A model generated the notes under the pieces. The model was given only the letters and a program-made list of their open reading frames with translations, did not search any database and was not told where the DNA came from. DNA of 64,000 nt from Mycobacterium sp. (GTDB taxonomy: Bacteria > Actinomycetota > Actinomycetes > Mycobacteriales > Mycobacteriaceae): the NCBI RefSeq assembly GCF_019247635.1, contig NZ_JAFBAR010000023.1, positions 35,632 to 99,631 of the forward strand. The letters run 5' to 3'. The first letter of the stretch is position 1. Each line of letters begins with the position of its first letter. The translations under genes were made by a program, and so were the position numbers. Below, one piece after another: positions 7,224-17,060 of the stretch.

Positions 7224-8405
7224 CTAGTGCCCAGCCGTAGCGGACTTGGCCGGCTCGTCCGTCTCCACGGCAGATTCGCCGCGGGCCGCCAAGGCGCCCG
7301 CGATTGATGCGCAGGCGATCGACAGCACCGCGCCGAGCATCATCGCCGACGCTTCGCCCGGAACCAGCAGGTGTTCTTCGGTGCCGATGGTCGCCGCGGC
7401 AACGGTCACGCCGAGCTGCGTGGCCGACAGCACCGCGAGAGTCAGCGGCTGCCGCAGCAGCCTTCCCACGCAATGCGCCAACACACCACCCAGACCCAGA
7501 GCCGCGCCCAGCAGAATGAGTTTCGGGTGCGCGCCCAGCTCGCGGACTTGCAGCGAGGCACCGAGCCAGACGAAGAACAACGGGCTGAAGAAACCGTCGG
7601 TGATCCCAAACAGCTGACGCGCCAACCGCCGCGGCTCACCGACCGAGGCGATCACCAGTCCCAGCGCGAAGCCCGCCAGCATGATCGACACCCCCGTCGT
7701 AACGGCTAGCGCCGCCAGCGCGAACAGCACAAGCAGGTTGGTCCGCAACTCCAGCGCCAACTCGTGCTTCTGGGAGTACTCATGGGTGCGATGCCGCCAG
7801 CCCCTGCGGTCGACCGCACGCAACACGAGGTAGAAGACCACCGCGCAGCCCGTGACCGCCAGGCCGCCCAGGGCCGCCGTGGGGGCCCGCTGAAAGTCAA
7901 TCACCAAGGGCAGCAACACGATGCACGCGGCGTTGGCGATGGCGGTTTGCGCCTGCACGGAGAGCACCTGGGGTCCGCGCAACCGCAGCGAATCGATGAT
8001 CGGCAATGTCAGCGCCGCCGACGAGGAGGCCATCAGCACCGCGTAGAGCGCGGCGTGGCCGGTGCCGAACGCCACCGCCAACCCGAGACCGAGAGGCGCC
8101 GCGACAGCACCCACCAGAACCGCCCGCGCCAATGCCATCGGCACCGCCGAGCGCAACTTGGGGTCGCGGACGGGAACATGGGTGCCGACGACAAACATCA
8201 CCAGCGCAAAGCCGATATTCGCGAATAACTGAAACGTCGGGTTGGCGTCGTCAACCAGCGCGAATCCCGTCTTGCCGATGACCAGACCCACTATCAGCTC
8301 GGCGATGGTGATAGGAATCTGAAAGCGCGTCATTGACGCCACCAGCGGACCGGCGAAGCCGACGGCGGTCAGCAGCGCCAGCGTGTCGAAGCCGAACTTC
8401 TGCAT
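7224..8405 (-). CDS. Cation/proton antiporter, CPA2 (KefB/NapA-like) type
   Basis: About 393 residues, almost entirely hydrophobic, with 11-13 predicted membrane spans. The N-terminal half has FQIPITIAELIVGLVIGKTG, the typical start of the Na+/H+ exchanger domain (PF00999), and FANIGFALVMFVVGTHV, the equivalent of the 'LG.ILLLF..GLE' segment. The protein stops after the exchanger domain without a C-terminal TrkA-N or RCK domain. I prefer the ATG at 8405, which has AGGG nearby, to the GTG at 8414. It would exchange Na+ or K+ for H+ across the membrane. It is divergent from the HsaD-like hydrolase. Confidence 0.85.
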   Translation of the reverse strand: MQKFGFDTLALLTAVGFAGPLVASMTRFQIPITIAELIVGLVIGKTGFALVDDANPTFQLFANIGFALVMFVVGTHVPVRDPKLRSAVPMALARAVLVGAVAAPLGLGLAVAFGTGHAALYAVLMASSSAALTLPIIDSLRLRGPQVLSVQAQTAIANAACIVLLPLVIDFQRAPTAALGGLAVTGCAVVFYLVLRAVDRRGWRHRTHEYSQKHELALELRTNLLVLFALAALAVTTGVSIMLAGFALGLVIASVGEPRRLARQLFGITDGFFSPLFFVWLGASLQVRELGAHPKLILLGAALGLGGVLAHCVGRLLRQPLTLAVLSATQLGVTVAAATIGTEEHLLVPGEASAMMLGAVLSIACASIAGALAARGESAVETDEPAKSATAGH

Positions 8406-8428
8406 GCCAGGCACCCTAACCGCTCTGC

Positions 8429-8484
8429 GAGCGTGCGCGTCTGTACAACGACACGCCGCTTAGGCCGTCATTCGGCGCACGCTC
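8429..8484. repeat. Widely spaced inverted repeat in divergent promoter region
   Basis: GAGCGTGCGC (8429-8438) and GCGCACGCTC (8475-8484) are perfect reverse complements separated by 36 bases. The pair sits in the 106-bp gap between the antiporter and hydrolase starts. It could be a pair of operator half-sites or a dispersed palindromic element like those elsewhere in the window. Confidence 0.5.
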
Positions 8485-8511
8485 ACGCGGCGTCGGCGTC
8501 GGCGTGGCAGG

Positions 8512-9381
8512 GTGAGACGGGTGCCAACCATCACTGAACAAGACCTGCGCGAGGTCAGCACTCCGGCAGGCGCTTTGCGTTACTACGACGGCGGACCTGA
8601 ATCCGGCCCAGTGCTGCTGTTCCTGCACGGCTCCGGTCCGGGCGTCACGGGCTGGCGCAACTTCCGCGGGATACTCCCCACGTTCGCCGAGCACTTCCGC
8701 TGCCTGATCCTGGAATTCCCCGGCTTTGGTGTCAGCCCCGACTCCGGCGGCCACCCGATGGTCACCGCACAGGGAGTCACCGCACCGTTCCTGGACGCGC
8801 TGAGCGTCGACAAGGTGCACATCGTGGGCAACTCGATGGGCGGCGGCGTCGGCATCAACTTCGCCATCCGCAACCCGGACCGCATCGATCGGCTGGTGAC
8901 GATCGGCGGCATCGGCACCAACATCTTCAGCCCAGGCCCCAGCGAGGGCATCCGGTTGCTGCAGGAGTTCACCGAGGACCCGACGCGGCAGCGGCTGGTC
9001 GACTGGCTCAAGTCGATGGTGTATGACCAGTCGCTGATCACGGAGGAGCTGATCGAGGAGCGCTGGCGTTTGGCCACTGACCCGGAGACGCTGGCCGCCG
9101 CGCGCCGCATGTACGGTAAGGCCGCATTCGCGGCGATGAATGCGGCGATGAGTGCCTCCGACCGGCCGCTGCCGTGGGCGGTCATGCACAAGGTGGCGGT
9201 GCCGACGCTGCTGACGTGGGGGCGCGACGACAGGGTCAGCCCACCCGACATGGCCCTCATCCCGATGCGCACCATTCCCAGGGCTGAACTGCATGTGTTC
9301 CCCAACTGCGGGCACTGGGCGATGATCGAGGCCAAGGCCGCCTTCGAAAGCGCGGTCCTGGCGTTCCTCACACGTCGTTAG
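8512..9381 (+). CDS. Alpha/beta hydrolase resembling HsaD/BphD C-C bond hydrolases
   Basis: 289 residues from GTG 8512; a second GTG at 8521 is equally possible. It shows the oxyanion segment [15 protein letters not shown], the nucleophile elbow GNSMGGG (Ser near 106), a lid region and the catalytic His in [11 protein letters not shown]. The HGSGPG...W.N and GNSMGG combination is characteristic of meta-cleavage-product hydrolases such as HsaD, which cleaves the ring-opened product of extradiol dioxygenation in cholesterol breakdown. The matching HsaA- and HsaC-like genes are 5 kb away, so an equivalent role is plausible. Other ester or C-C hydrolase activities cannot be excluded. Confidence 0.88.
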   Translation: MRRVPTITEQDLREVSTPAGALRYYDGGPESGPVLLFLHGSGPGVTGWRNFRGILPTFAEHFRCLILEFPGFGVSPDSGGHPMVTAQGVTAPFLDALSVDKVHIVGNSMGGGVGINFAIRNPDRIDRLVTIGGIGTNIFSPGPSEGIRLLQEFTEDPTRQRLVDWLKSMVYDQSLITEELIEERWRLATDPETLAAARRMYGKAAFAAMNAAMSASDRPLPWAVMHKVAVPTLLTWGRDDRVSPPDMALIPMRTIPRAELHVFPNCGHWAMIEAKAAFESAVLAFLTRR

Positions 9382-9539
9382 CGACGCGTCCGGCCTCGCC
9401 CGGTGCGGTCGCCCTGGCCTTCGGCAACCGAGAAGCCGCCTCGCGCGCCCGCAGACGTGACCACCGCTTGACGCTTCCCCGGCCACCCGGCCGCGTAGCG
9501 GTAGTTTCGCTTGCAGGGTGTGTCGAAGGGGAGTTCACC

Positions 9540-11438
9540 TTGAAACGCTATAGCCCGTCGATCGACTGGGGTCGCGCAATCGTGGATTCGCTGACGTGGA
9601 GCATCGCGACCTGGGCGCTCAGCACAGTTTGCTTCCTGATCGTCGCTACGCTGCTGGCGCGATACACCGTGTGGGGCAGGCAATTCTGGCGAATCACCGG
9701 TGACTACTTCAAGGGCCGCACCAGCCTGCCGGCGTGGGGCCTGCTTTTGACGCTGATGATGCTCGTCATCATGGCCGTACGCATCGAGGTGTTGCTCAGC
9801 TACTACAACAACGACCTGTTTTCGGCCCTGCAGGTCGCCTTCGAGGGCGGCGCCACGCACAACGCAGCCGTGCGTGATTCGGGCATCCGCGGCTTCTGGA
9901 TGGCGATCGCCACGTTCTGCGCCATCGCGGCCGCGCACGTTGTTCTGCTCTTGGTCGACCAATACGTCACGCAGCGATTCATCATTCGGTGGCGAGTCTG
10001 GCTGACCGAGCGACTCACCGGTGACTGGCTGACCGGAAGGGCGTACTACCGCGGTCCTTTCATCGACCGCACCATCGATAATCCGGATCAGCGGATCCAG
10101 ATCGACGTCGACATCTTCACCACCGGGGTGGGCTCCAGCCCTAACCGCCCCAGCTACCGGACGTCGAACATCCTGCTCTTCGGTTCGGTCGAATCCGTGG
10201 TGATGGTGTTGTCGTTCGGCGCGATCCTGTGGCATCTGTCCGGCACCCTGACACTGGCGGGCCTGTCGATCCCCAGGGCGCTGTTTTGGATCGTGATCGT
10301 CTACGTGCTGGTGGCCACCGCCATCGCGTTTCGCATCGGGCATCCGCTGATCAGGCTCAGCTTCCGCAATGAGTCGTACAACGCCGCCTTCCGGTACTCG
10401 CTGGTACGGCTGCGTGACGCGGCGGAGCCCGTCGGCTTATACCGCGGCGAACGGGCCGAACACGTGTACGTCACCGGACGGTTCTCGGCGATCATCGACA
10501 ACTACCGGCGCTACGTGCGGCGCACCGTCGGTCTGTCCGGCTGGAACATCGCCGTGGGCCAGGCGCTGAACCCGCTGCCTTTCGTCCTTCAGGCCCCGCG
10601 CCTGTTCGCGGGTGTGGTCAAACTCGGCGATGTCGCGCAGTCGGGCAGAGCCTTCGGCGCCATGCAAGGGTCGCTGTCGTTCTTCCGTAACTCCTACGAC
10701 TCGTTCGCCAGCTACCGCGCCTCGATCATGCGATTGCACGGCCTAATGGTGGCGAACGAAAAAGCCCGTGCGCTGCCCGAGCTGAGCGCCGCGACGAGTG
10801 AGGACGGTTCGGTCGAGCTGATCGACGTCGAGGTGCGGACGCCATCCGGTGTCCAGCTGATAGACGAGTTGAAACTACGGCTGACGCCGGGTGATTCGCT
10901 GGTGGTCACGGGGCCGTCCGGAAGTGGAAAATCCACGCTGCTGCGCAGCCTGGCACAGCTGTGGCCATACGCCTCGGGCACATTGCGCCGCCCCGAAGGC
11001 GACACCGACGTCATGTTCGTGTCCCAGGCGCCGTATGTCCCGCTCGGCGACCTGCGCGGTGTCGTATCGTACCCCGCCGTGGCGGGCGATATTCCCGACG
11101 CCGAGCTGCAACGGGCACTGAATCAAGTTGCCCTTGCGCACCTGGCCCACCGTCTCGACGAGGTCGACGACTGGGCCAAGGCGCTGTCCCCTGGCGAGCA
11201 ACAGCGCGTCGCATTCGCCCGAATCCTGCTGACAAAGCCCAAAGCGGTGTTCCTCGACGAATCCACCTCGGCGCTCGACGAAGGGGTGGAGTACGCGCTG
11301 TATCAGTCCCTGCGCAGCGAACGCCCGGGCATGATCGTGATCAGCGTGAGCCACCGGCCCGGCGTCGAGCAATTGCACGATCAGTACCTGCAGTTGCTGG
11401 GTGAGGGCGCGTGGCGGCTGGGTCTGGTCAACGGTTAA
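9540..11438 (+). CDS. bacA: BacA/SbmA-type ABC transporter (membrane and ATPase domains fused), Rv1819c-like
   Basis: 632 residues from the TTG at 9540, which has AAGGGGAG 7 bases upstream and aligns with the expected N-terminus ([12 protein letters not shown]). The first 330 residues form about six membrane spans with the family segments [22 protein letters not shown] and [17 protein letters not shown]. The C-terminal ATPase has Walker [10 protein letters not shown], the [16 protein letters not shown] signature, Walker B AVFLDES and the His of VSHRP. I recall closely similar sequence in M. tuberculosis Rv1819c, an importer of vitamin B12, bleomycin and antimicrobial peptides. It may be a paralogue rather than the orthologue, since its neighbourhood here is catabolic. 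Confidence 0.9.
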   Translation: MKRYSPSIDWGRAIVDSLTWSIATWALSTVCFLIVATLLARYTVWGRQFWRITGDYFKGRTSLPAWGLLLTLMMLVIMAVRIEVLLSYYNNDLFSALQVAFEGGATHNAAVRDSGIRGFWMAIATFCAIAAAHVVLLLVDQYVTQRFIIRWRVWLTERLTGDWLTGRAYYRGPFIDRTIDNPDQRIQIDVDIFTTGVGSSPNRPSYRTSNILLFGSVESVVMVLSFGAILWHLSGTLTLAGLSIPRALFWIVIVYVLVATAIAFRIGHPLIRLSFRNESYNAAFRYSLVRLRDAAEPVGLYRGERAEHVYVTGRFSAIIDNYRRYVRRTVGLSGWNIAVGQALNPLPFVLQAPRLFAGVVKLGDVAQSGRAFGAMQGSLSFFRNSYDSFASYRASIMRLHGLMVANEKARALPELSAATSEDGSVELIDVEVRTPSGVQLIDELKLRLTPGDSLVVTGPSGSGKSTLLRSLAQLWPYASGTLRRPEGDTDVMFVSQAPYVPLGDLRGVVSYPAVAGDIPDAELQRALNQVALAHLAHRLDEVDDWAKALSPGEQQRVAFARILLTKPKAVFLDESTSALDEGVEYALYQSLRSERPGMIVISVSHRPGVEQLHDQYLQLLGEGAWRLGLVNG

Positions 11439-11490
11439 TCGGCAGGGGCCTGACGGTGGCGACCTTGTCCCGCAATCCCCGCCGATGCCG

Positions 11491-13092
11491 TCATGCAATC
11501 TTGATCAGATCGAAGCCCTTGTACCCTGCGTCGGCGACCTCGGTGCAAATGTCGTTGTACACGGCGAATCCACCGATGAACAGCATGAAAACCCTTGGCT
11601 TTCCAGGAACATTGGCACCCATGTACCACGAGTTTGCCTTGGTGAACAGCGATTCGTCGGCACGCCTGGCCAATTCGGTGACCCAGCCGTCCACGGCGTC
11701 CCGGGTCGGTTCCATCGCGGCATAACCGTGGTCGTCGAGATACGCGATGGCGTGCGCGATCCAGTTCACGTGGGCCTCGGCGTGCAGCACCATGTTCGCC
11801 AGCACGGCCGGTGCTCCCGGACCTGAGATCACGAACAGATTGGGGAATCCGTTGACGCCCAGTCCCAGGTAGGTGCGCGGGCCGTGCTCCCAGTCGTCGC
11901 GCAGGCGAAGACCGTCGCGGCCGATGATGTCGATATTGGCCAGCGCACCCGTCATCGCGTCGAAACCGGTTGCCAGCACGATCATGTCGAGGTCGTAGTG
12001 CGATTCGGTGGTGTTGATACCGGCAGAGTCGACGGATTTGATCGGCGTAGCGCGCACACTGATCAGCGATACGTTGGGTTTGTTGAAGGTCTGAAAGTAG
12101 TTGCTGTCCGTACAGATTCGCTTGGTCCCAATCGGATGGTCATTGGGGATCAGCAGCTCGGCGACGGCCGGATCGTCGATGACCGCACGGACTTTTTCTT
12201 CGTAGAATCTGCGCGCCTCGTCGTTGGCCGTCATGTCGGTCATCTGGTCTGGGAAGGTCTTGGAGTACAGCACACCGCCCAGCTGCCAACGCTTTTCGAA
12301 CGCGTTTCTGCGCTCCTCGGCGGTGAAATCCATGGTCGGCCTGGGAGCGGTGATGTGCGGAGACCCGCCGCCGCTGCGCCATGACAGGCGGCGACGCTCG
12401 GCGTAGCCGGCCTTGATCTCGTCGAGTTCGCCTTCGGAAAACGGCCGGTTGCCGGCAGGGACGCTGTAGTTGGGGGTCCGCTGGAAGACGTAGAGCTGCG
12501 CGGCCTGTTCCGCGATGATCGGAATCGTTTGGATGCCTGAGGATCCAGTGCCGATCACCGCGACCCGCTTGCCGGTGAAGTCGACGGGCTCATGCGGCCA
12601 GTGCGCCGTGTGATAGATCTCGCCGGCGAAGCTGTCCAGACCGGGGAAGTTCGGGGTCATGGCGGCCGACAGCGGTCCGGTTGCCATCAAACAGAACCGC
12701 GCCGTGTGCACCGCACCGCCATCAGTGGTGACCGTCCAGCGCAACGTCGTCTCGTCGAGCACCGCGGAGACGACGCGGGTGTTCAGCTCGATGTCGCGGC
12801 GGAGGTCGAGTTTGTCGGCGACCCAGTTCAGGTAGCGCAGAATCTCGCCCTGGGTGGCGTACTTCTCGGTCCAGTTCCACTCTTGCTGCAGTTCCTCGGA
12901 GAATGAGTAGCAGTAGTCGACGCTCTCGACGTCACACCGCGCGCCCGGGTACCGGTTGTAATACCAGGTGCCACCCAATTCGGGTGCGGCCTCGAGCACT
13001 CGGACCGAGAGGCCTTGGGCGCGCAGCCTGTGCAGGGCATACAGGCCGGCGAATCCGGCGCCCACCACTAGCGCATCTACGTTCACAAGCAT
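11491..13092 (-). CDS. Flavin-dependent Baeyer-Villiger monooxygenase (cyclohexanone monooxygenase type)
   Basis: 533 residues. FAD-binding GAGFAG is near residue 12, followed by ELGGTWYYNRYPGARCD, a hallmark of Baeyer-Villiger enzymes. The fingerprint FAGEIYHTAHWP (F-x-G-x3-H-x3-W-P) is near 160 and the NADPH-binding GTGSSG near 185. It would insert oxygen next to a ketone using NADPH and O2. The ATG at 13092 is the simplest start; GTG 13086 is an alternative. It is convergent with the BacA-like gene. The nearby ring-degradation genes suggest a cyclic ketone substrate, possibly steroid or terpenoid; this is inference. Confidence 0.93.
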   Translation of the reverse strand: MLVNVDALVVGAGFAGLYALHRLRAQGLSVRVLEAAPELGGTWYYNRYPGARCDVESVDYCYSFSEELQQEWNWTEKYATQGEILRYLNWVADKLDLRRDIELNTRVVSAVLDETTLRWTVTTDGGAVHTARFCLMATGPLSAAMTPNFPGLDSFAGEIYHTAHWPHEPVDFTGKRVAVIGTGSSGIQTIPIIAEQAAQLYVFQRTPNYSVPAGNRPFSEGELDEIKAGYAERRRLSWRSGGGSPHITAPRPTMDFTAEERRNAFEKRWQLGGVLYSKTFPDQMTDMTANDEARRFYEEKVRAVIDDPAVAELLIPNDHPIGTKRICTDSNYFQTFNKPNVSLISVRATPIKSVDSAGINTTESHYDLDMIVLATGFDAMTGALANIDIIGRDGLRLRDDWEHGPRTYLGLGVNGFPNLFVISGPGAPAVLANMVLHAEAHVNWIAHAIAYLDDHGYAAMEPTRDAVDGWVTELARRADESLFTKANSWYMGANVPGKPRVFMLFIGGFAVYNDICTEVADAGYKGFDLIKIA

Positions 13093-13175
13093 TCACGGTA
13101 GGGCCTGTGCTGCAACGATCCCAACCCGGTCCCGGTCATCGGGCAGTGCAGACGAGTTTTCCCGGCCATCGGCTG

Positions 13176-13364
13176 ATGGCAGAAGTCCCGCGCGTCGAGG
13201 TCGACCTGAACGGTAAGTCGCATACGTTGTGCTGGCCGGCGACAGTCATGCGGGGCGAGGTCGAGGCGGCTGCCTGCGACATCCTCGAACCGCAAAGGTT
13301 TGCGGGACGGGCTGATTCTCGCCTGCCTGGCCACGCCGGCGCCGATCTTCGGGTCGCGTTTTGA
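13176..13364 (+). pseudogene. Decayed [2Fe-2S] ferredoxin-domain remnant (KshB/Hmp-reductase C-terminus)
   Basis: The open frame gives VEVDLNGKSHTLCWPATV, matching the start of the plant-type ferredoxin domain at the C-terminus of class IA oxygenase reductases such as KshB, then AAACDILEPQ, matching its later 'DVLEQQ' segment. The intervening stretch that should hold the C-x4-C-x2-C iron-sulphur ligands is missing. After ILEPQ the family sequence (GLRDGLILACLATP) continues in another frame, showing a frameshift. No flavin or NAD domain precedes it. I read it as a relic of a reductase gene that once sat beside these oxygenases. Confidence 0.6.
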
Positions 13365-13458
13365 CGGATTTTCGTCCGCTCACCGGGAATCGGCTTCGGG
13401 TCCGGCACGGACTGCGGTACACCATTAAGTACGCCCCCACACACGTTAGGACGACAGC

Positions 13459-14643
13459 ATGAGCGATCGCGTACTCGATCGAGTGACGGACCTGGCCGAC
13501 CAGCTACGCGAGCAGGCCCCCGAAGCCGAGCGGATCGGCCGGCTCACCGACGACACAGTCAAGCTGATGAAGTCGGCCGGTCTGATACGGCTGCTGCAGA
13601 CCAAGCAGTACCGGGGGTTTGAGGCCCACCCACGCGAGTTTGCCGAGACCGTGATGGCGACGGCGGCGCTGGACCCCGCCGCCGGCTGGATCGTTGGCGT
13701 GGTGGGCGTGCACCCCTACCAGTTGGCCTATGCCGACCCGAAGGTGGCCGCCGAGATCTGGGCCGACGACGTCGACACGTGGATGGCGTCGCCGTACGCA
13801 CCGCAGGGCGTGGCCAAGCCGGTCGACGGCGGTTACATCTTCAACGGCCGCTGGCAATTCAGTTCGGGCACTGACCATTGCGACTGGATCATCCTGGGCG
13901 CGATGCTCGGCGACGACAAGGGCATTCCGCTGATGCCACCCCAGATGCTGCACATGATCCTGCCCCGCAAGGACTACGAGATCGTCGAGGACTCATGGAA
14001 TGTCGTGGGGCTGCGCGGAACCGGCTCCAAGGACGTCATTGTCAAGGACGCGTTCGTCCCGGCATACCGAACGATGGATGCGACGAAGGTGATGGACGGC
14101 ACCGCTCAGCGTGAGGCCGGCATGACCGAGCCGCTGTATCTGATGCCGTGGTCGACGATGTTCCCGCTGGGCATCTCCGCGGCCACCCTGGGCATCGCGG
14201 AGGGAGCCCTCGCCGCACACCTGGATTACCAGCGGGAACGGGTCGGCGCCACCGGAACCGCCGTCAAGGACGACCCCTACGTCATGTACGCCGTCGGGGA
14301 GGCCGCCGCCGACATCAACGCCGCGCGGCAGGAACTGCTGGCCAACGCCGACCGCATCTACGACATGGTGGCCGCCGGCAAGGAGGTGTCCTTCGCGGAC
14401 CGGGCCGCGGGTCGCCGCACCCAGGTTCGCGCGGTGTGGCGCGCGGTGTCCGCCGTCGACGATATCTTTGCCCGCTCGGGCGGCAACGCCTCCCGGATGG
14501 ACAAGCCACTGCAGCGCTACTGGCGTGACGTACATGTCGGCCAGATGCACGCCATCCATGTCCCGGGCACCACCTACCACGCGTCGGCGCTGAGTTCGCT
14601 GGGCGTCGAACCTCCGGAGGGCCCGCTCCGGGCTCTGATTTAG
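13459..14643 (+). CDS. HsaA-like flavin-dependent monooxygenase, oxygenase component
   Basis: 394 residues in the acyl-CoA dehydrogenase-fold hydroxylase family. Segments shared with M. tuberculosis HsaA include GWIVGVVGVHPYQLA (HsaA GW...VGVH), YAP-G-A...VDGGY, NGRW-FSSG-DH, VGLRGTGS and QRYWRDVH--HA near the C-terminus. HsaA hydroxylates the phenolic steroid intermediate 3-HSA with FMNH2 from HsaB; no HsaB-like reductase gene is adjacent. The gene begins 95 bp after the ferredoxin relic and its stop TAG shares one base with the GTG of the dioxygenase gene, so the next three genes form one operon. An analogous phenol-type hydroxylation is expected; the substrate is uncertain. Confidence 0.88.
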   Translation: MSDRVLDRVTDLADQLREQAPEAERIGRLTDDTVKLMKSAGLIRLLQTKQYRGFEAHPREFAETVMATAALDPAAGWIVGVVGVHPYQLAYADPKVAAEIWADDVDTWMASPYAPQGVAKPVDGGYIFNGRWQFSSGTDHCDWIILGAMLGDDKGIPLMPPQMLHMILPRKDYEIVEDSWNVVGLRGTGSKDVIVKDAFVPAYRTMDATKVMDGTAQREAGMTEPLYLMPWSTMFPLGISAATLGIAEGALAAHLDYQRERVGATGTAVKDDPYVMYAVGEAAADINAARQELLANADRIYDMVAAGKEVSFADRAAGRRTQVRAVWRAVSAVDDIFARSGGNASRMDKPLQRYWRDVHVGQMHAIHVPGTTYHASALSSLGVEPPEGPLRALI

Positions 14644-15563
14644 TGGCGGCTACCATGACTGACCTGAAAAGCCTTGGCTATATTACTGTTTCGACTTCTG
14701 ACATCGAGCGGTGGCGGCACTTCGCCTTCGACGTACTGGGTTTCGCCGAGGGCAAGGGCCCCGATCCGGCCGCCCTGTATTTGCGGATGGACGAGCGCGC
14801 CGCCCGGATCATCATCGTTCCCGGCGAGGCCGACCGGGTGATCAACATCGGCTGGGAAGTCCGCGACCGCACCGCATTACAGCGGGTCAAGGCGACCCTG
14901 GACGGCGCCGGGATGCCGTTCAAACAACTGCCCCTGGAGGAGGCAGAGGCACGCCGCGTCGAAGAGGCGATCACCTTCGAGGACCCGGCCGGGACCACGC
15001 TCGAGGTGTTCCACGGCGCGGTGCTGGACCACAGCCCGGTGGTCACCCCGTTCGGCGCCAGATTCGTCACCGGCGATCAGGGCCTGGGCCACGTCGTGAT
15101 GCCGGGCACCGACCCGAACGGTCTGTTCGACTTCTACACCGAGATCCTGGGCTTCCGGTCCCGTGGCTCATTCCGGGTGCCGGCACCGCCGGAGTTCGGT
15201 CCCATTCGGGTACGCTTCCTCGGCATCAACGAGCGCCATCACAGCCTGGCGATCTGCCCGGCCATGCATCAACGTGACCCCGGCGTTGTCCACCTGATGG
15301 TCGAGGTCGACACCCTCGACACCGTGGGACAGGCCCTGGACCGCATCAACGCCGAGGGCATCCAACTCTCGTCGACTCTGGGGCGTCACACCAACGACAA
15401 GATGGTGTCGTTTTACGTTCGCACACCCGGCGACTGGGACATCGAATTCGGGACCGATGGTATGCGTGTCGACGAAACCTATTACACCGCAGAGGAAATC
15501 ACCGCCGACAGCTACTGGGGCCACCAGTGGGTCAGCGACATGCCCGCCGCGATGCGGCCGTGA
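14643..15563 (+). CDS. HsaC/BphC-like extradiol ring-cleavage dioxygenase
   Basis: 306 residues with two vicinal-oxygen-chelate domains. Counting from the GTG at 14643, the iron ligands are H150 (GLGHVVMP), H217 (GVVHLMVE) and E268 (WDIEFG). Second-sphere His and Tyr appear in ERHHSLAI, LGRHTNDKM and VSFY. This is a type I extradiol dioxygenase that opens a catechol beside its hydroxyls. An ATG at 14655 is an alternative start. It overlaps the HsaA-like gene by one base and the KstD-like gene by four, matching the hydroxylase-then-dioxygenase order expected for a catechol pathway. The HsaD-like hydrolase for the next step is at 8512-9381. Confidence 0.92.
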   Translation: MAATMTDLKSLGYITVSTSDIERWRHFAFDVLGFAEGKGPDPAALYLRMDERAARIIIVPGEADRVINIGWEVRDRTALQRVKATLDGAGMPFKQLPLEEAEARRVEEAITFEDPAGTTLEVFHGAVLDHSPVVTPFGARFVTGDQGLGHVVMPGTDPNGLFDFYTEILGFRSRGSFRVPAPPEFGPIRVRFLGINERHHSLAICPAMHQRDPGVVHLMVEVDTLDTVGQALDRINAEGIQLSSTLGRHTNDKMVSFYVRTPGDWDIEFGTDGMRVDETYYTAEEITADSYWGHQWVSDMPAAMRP

Positions 15564-17023
15564 CGGCCGATTTTGACGTCACGCCCGTCACGGCGGCATC
15601 GATCACGTCCTGGGACCACGAGGCCGACGTCGTCATCGCCGGCTACGGGATCGCCGGCGCGGCGGCCGCGGTCGAAGCGTCCCGCTGCGGCGCCGATGTC
15701 CTGGTGTTGGAGCGCACCGGCTCCTGGGGCGGGGCCGCGGCCATGGCTGGTGGATTCATCTACCTCGGCGGCGGCACCGAACTGCAAAAGGCTTGCGGCT
15801 TCGAGGATTCCGTCGACAACATGACGGCGTTCCTCAACGTCGCGATGGGGCCGGGCGCCGACGAGGACCGGATCGCGGACTACTGTGCCGGCAGCGTCGC
15901 CCACTTCGACTGGCTCGTCAGGTGCGGCGTGCCGTTCAAGGCGGAGTTCTTCTCCGAGCCCGGCTGGGAGCCGATGGGCGACCAGGGCCTGATGTACAGC
16001 GGCGGCGAGAACTCCTTTCCGTTCAACACCGTCGCCTCCCCGGCCCCGCGCGGACACGTCCCGCAGATGTCCAACAAGAAGCAAGGCGAAGCCAGCGCGG
16101 GCTACATGCTGATGAAGCCGTTGGTCGAGACGGCCGAGACGGCCGGCGTGCGGGCGTTGTACGACGTCCGGGTGCGCTGTCTGGTCGTGGAGTCGGACGG
16201 CCGGGTGGTCGGTGTGCGGGCGCGGCAATACGGCACCGAGATGACGATCCGGGCACGCCGCGGAATCGTGCTCGCGACAGGCAGTTTCGCCTACAACGAC
16301 GCGATGGTGGCGCAGTACGCTCCGCGGATCGCCGGGCGTCCGGCCGCGTCGATCGAACAGCACGACGGGCAGGCGATCCGGATGGCGCAGGCACTGGGCG
16401 CCGACCTGGCTCACATGGACGCCACCGAGGTCGCGATCTTCATCGACCCCCAGCAGCTGGTGCGCGGCATCCTGGTCAACGGCCGCGGTCAGCGTTACGT
16501 CCCCGAGGACACCTACCCGGGCCGGATCGGGCAGCTCACGCTCTACCACCAGGACAACACCGCGTACCTGATCATTGACAGCGATGCCCAAGACGAAGCG
16601 ATGGCGTCATGGTCGCCGAAATTGATGCTGCGGCCGGCGACGTGGGTGGCCGACACCGTCGTAGACCTGGAACGCGACATGGGCCTGTCCCCGGGTTCGC
16701 TGCAGGCGACGGTGACCGCCTACAACGAGGCCGCCGCGCGGGGCGAGGACCCGCTACTGCACAAGAAGCCGCAGTGGCTGAAGCCGATCGGTTCGCCCGT
16801 CGGGGCGATCGACCTGCGCGAAAACACCGGCGGCTTCACCCTGGGCGGCCTGCGCACCACGTTGGACGCCGAGGTGCTGCACGTCAACGGGGAGCCCATC
16901 CCGGGACTGTTTGCCGCCGGCCGATCTGCGGCCGGACTGGCCGCGTGGGGTTACGCCAGCGGTATCTCGCTGGGTGACGGCAGCTTCTACGGACGCCGCG
17001 CCGGGAGGGCCGCGGCGCGCTAG
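15560..17023 (+). CDS. FAD-binding 3-ketosteroid delta-1-dehydrogenase-like protein
   Basis: 487 residues from the GTG at 15560, which overlaps the preceding stop (GTGA). It has the dinucleotide motif GYGIAGAAAAVEA, an E-R-T-x2-W-G-G-A-A-A-M-A-G-G-F second flavin contact, ATGSFAYN mid-protein and C-terminal GLFAAGRSAAGLAAWGYASG, as in the fumarate reductase/KstD flavoprotein family. Length is slightly below canonical KstD (about 510-570). The C-terminal flavin loop differs from the true KstD encoded at 46880-48601, so it may act on another 3-keto or related substrate. It is the last gene of the three-gene ring-cleavage operon. Confidence 0.85.
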   Translation: MTADFDVTPVTAASITSWDHEADVVIAGYGIAGAAAAVEASRCGADVLVLERTGSWGGAAAMAGGFIYLGGGTELQKACGFEDSVDNMTAFLNVAMGPGADEDRIADYCAGSVAHFDWLVRCGVPFKAEFFSEPGWEPMGDQGLMYSGGENSFPFNTVASPAPRGHVPQMSNKKQGEASAGYMLMKPLVETAETAGVRALYDVRVRCLVVESDGRVVGVRARQYGTEMTIRARRGIVLATGSFAYNDAMVAQYAPRIAGRPAASIEQHDGQAIRMAQALGADLAHMDATEVAIFIDPQQLVRGILVNGRGQRYVPEDTYPGRIGQLTLYHQDNTAYLIIDSDAQDEAMASWSPKLMLRPATWVADTVVDLERDMGLSPGSLQATVTAYNEAAARGEDPLLHKKPQWLKPIGSPVGAIDLRENTGGFTLGGLRTTLDAEVLHVNGEPIPGLFAAGRSAAGLAAWGYASGISLGDGSFYGRRAGRAAAR

Positions 17024-17060
17024 GTTCCGCGAGCAGGCGCGCGCTAGGTTCCGCGAGCAG
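17015..17060. repeat. 24-bp tandem duplication at the end of the KstD-like gene
   Basis: A 22-base sequence beginning GCGCGCTAGG and ending CGCGAGCAG occurs at 17015-17036 and again at 17039-17060. The first copy includes the stop codon TAG; the second supplies the first bases of the following palindrome. It looks like slippage at the edge of the palindromic element. Confidence 0.8.

Noticed and set aside
9378..10343. Long minus-strand frame opposite the BacA-like gene
   Set aside because: Antisense to a confidently assigned transporter; the translation is rich in His, Gln and Arg and lacks domain motifs.
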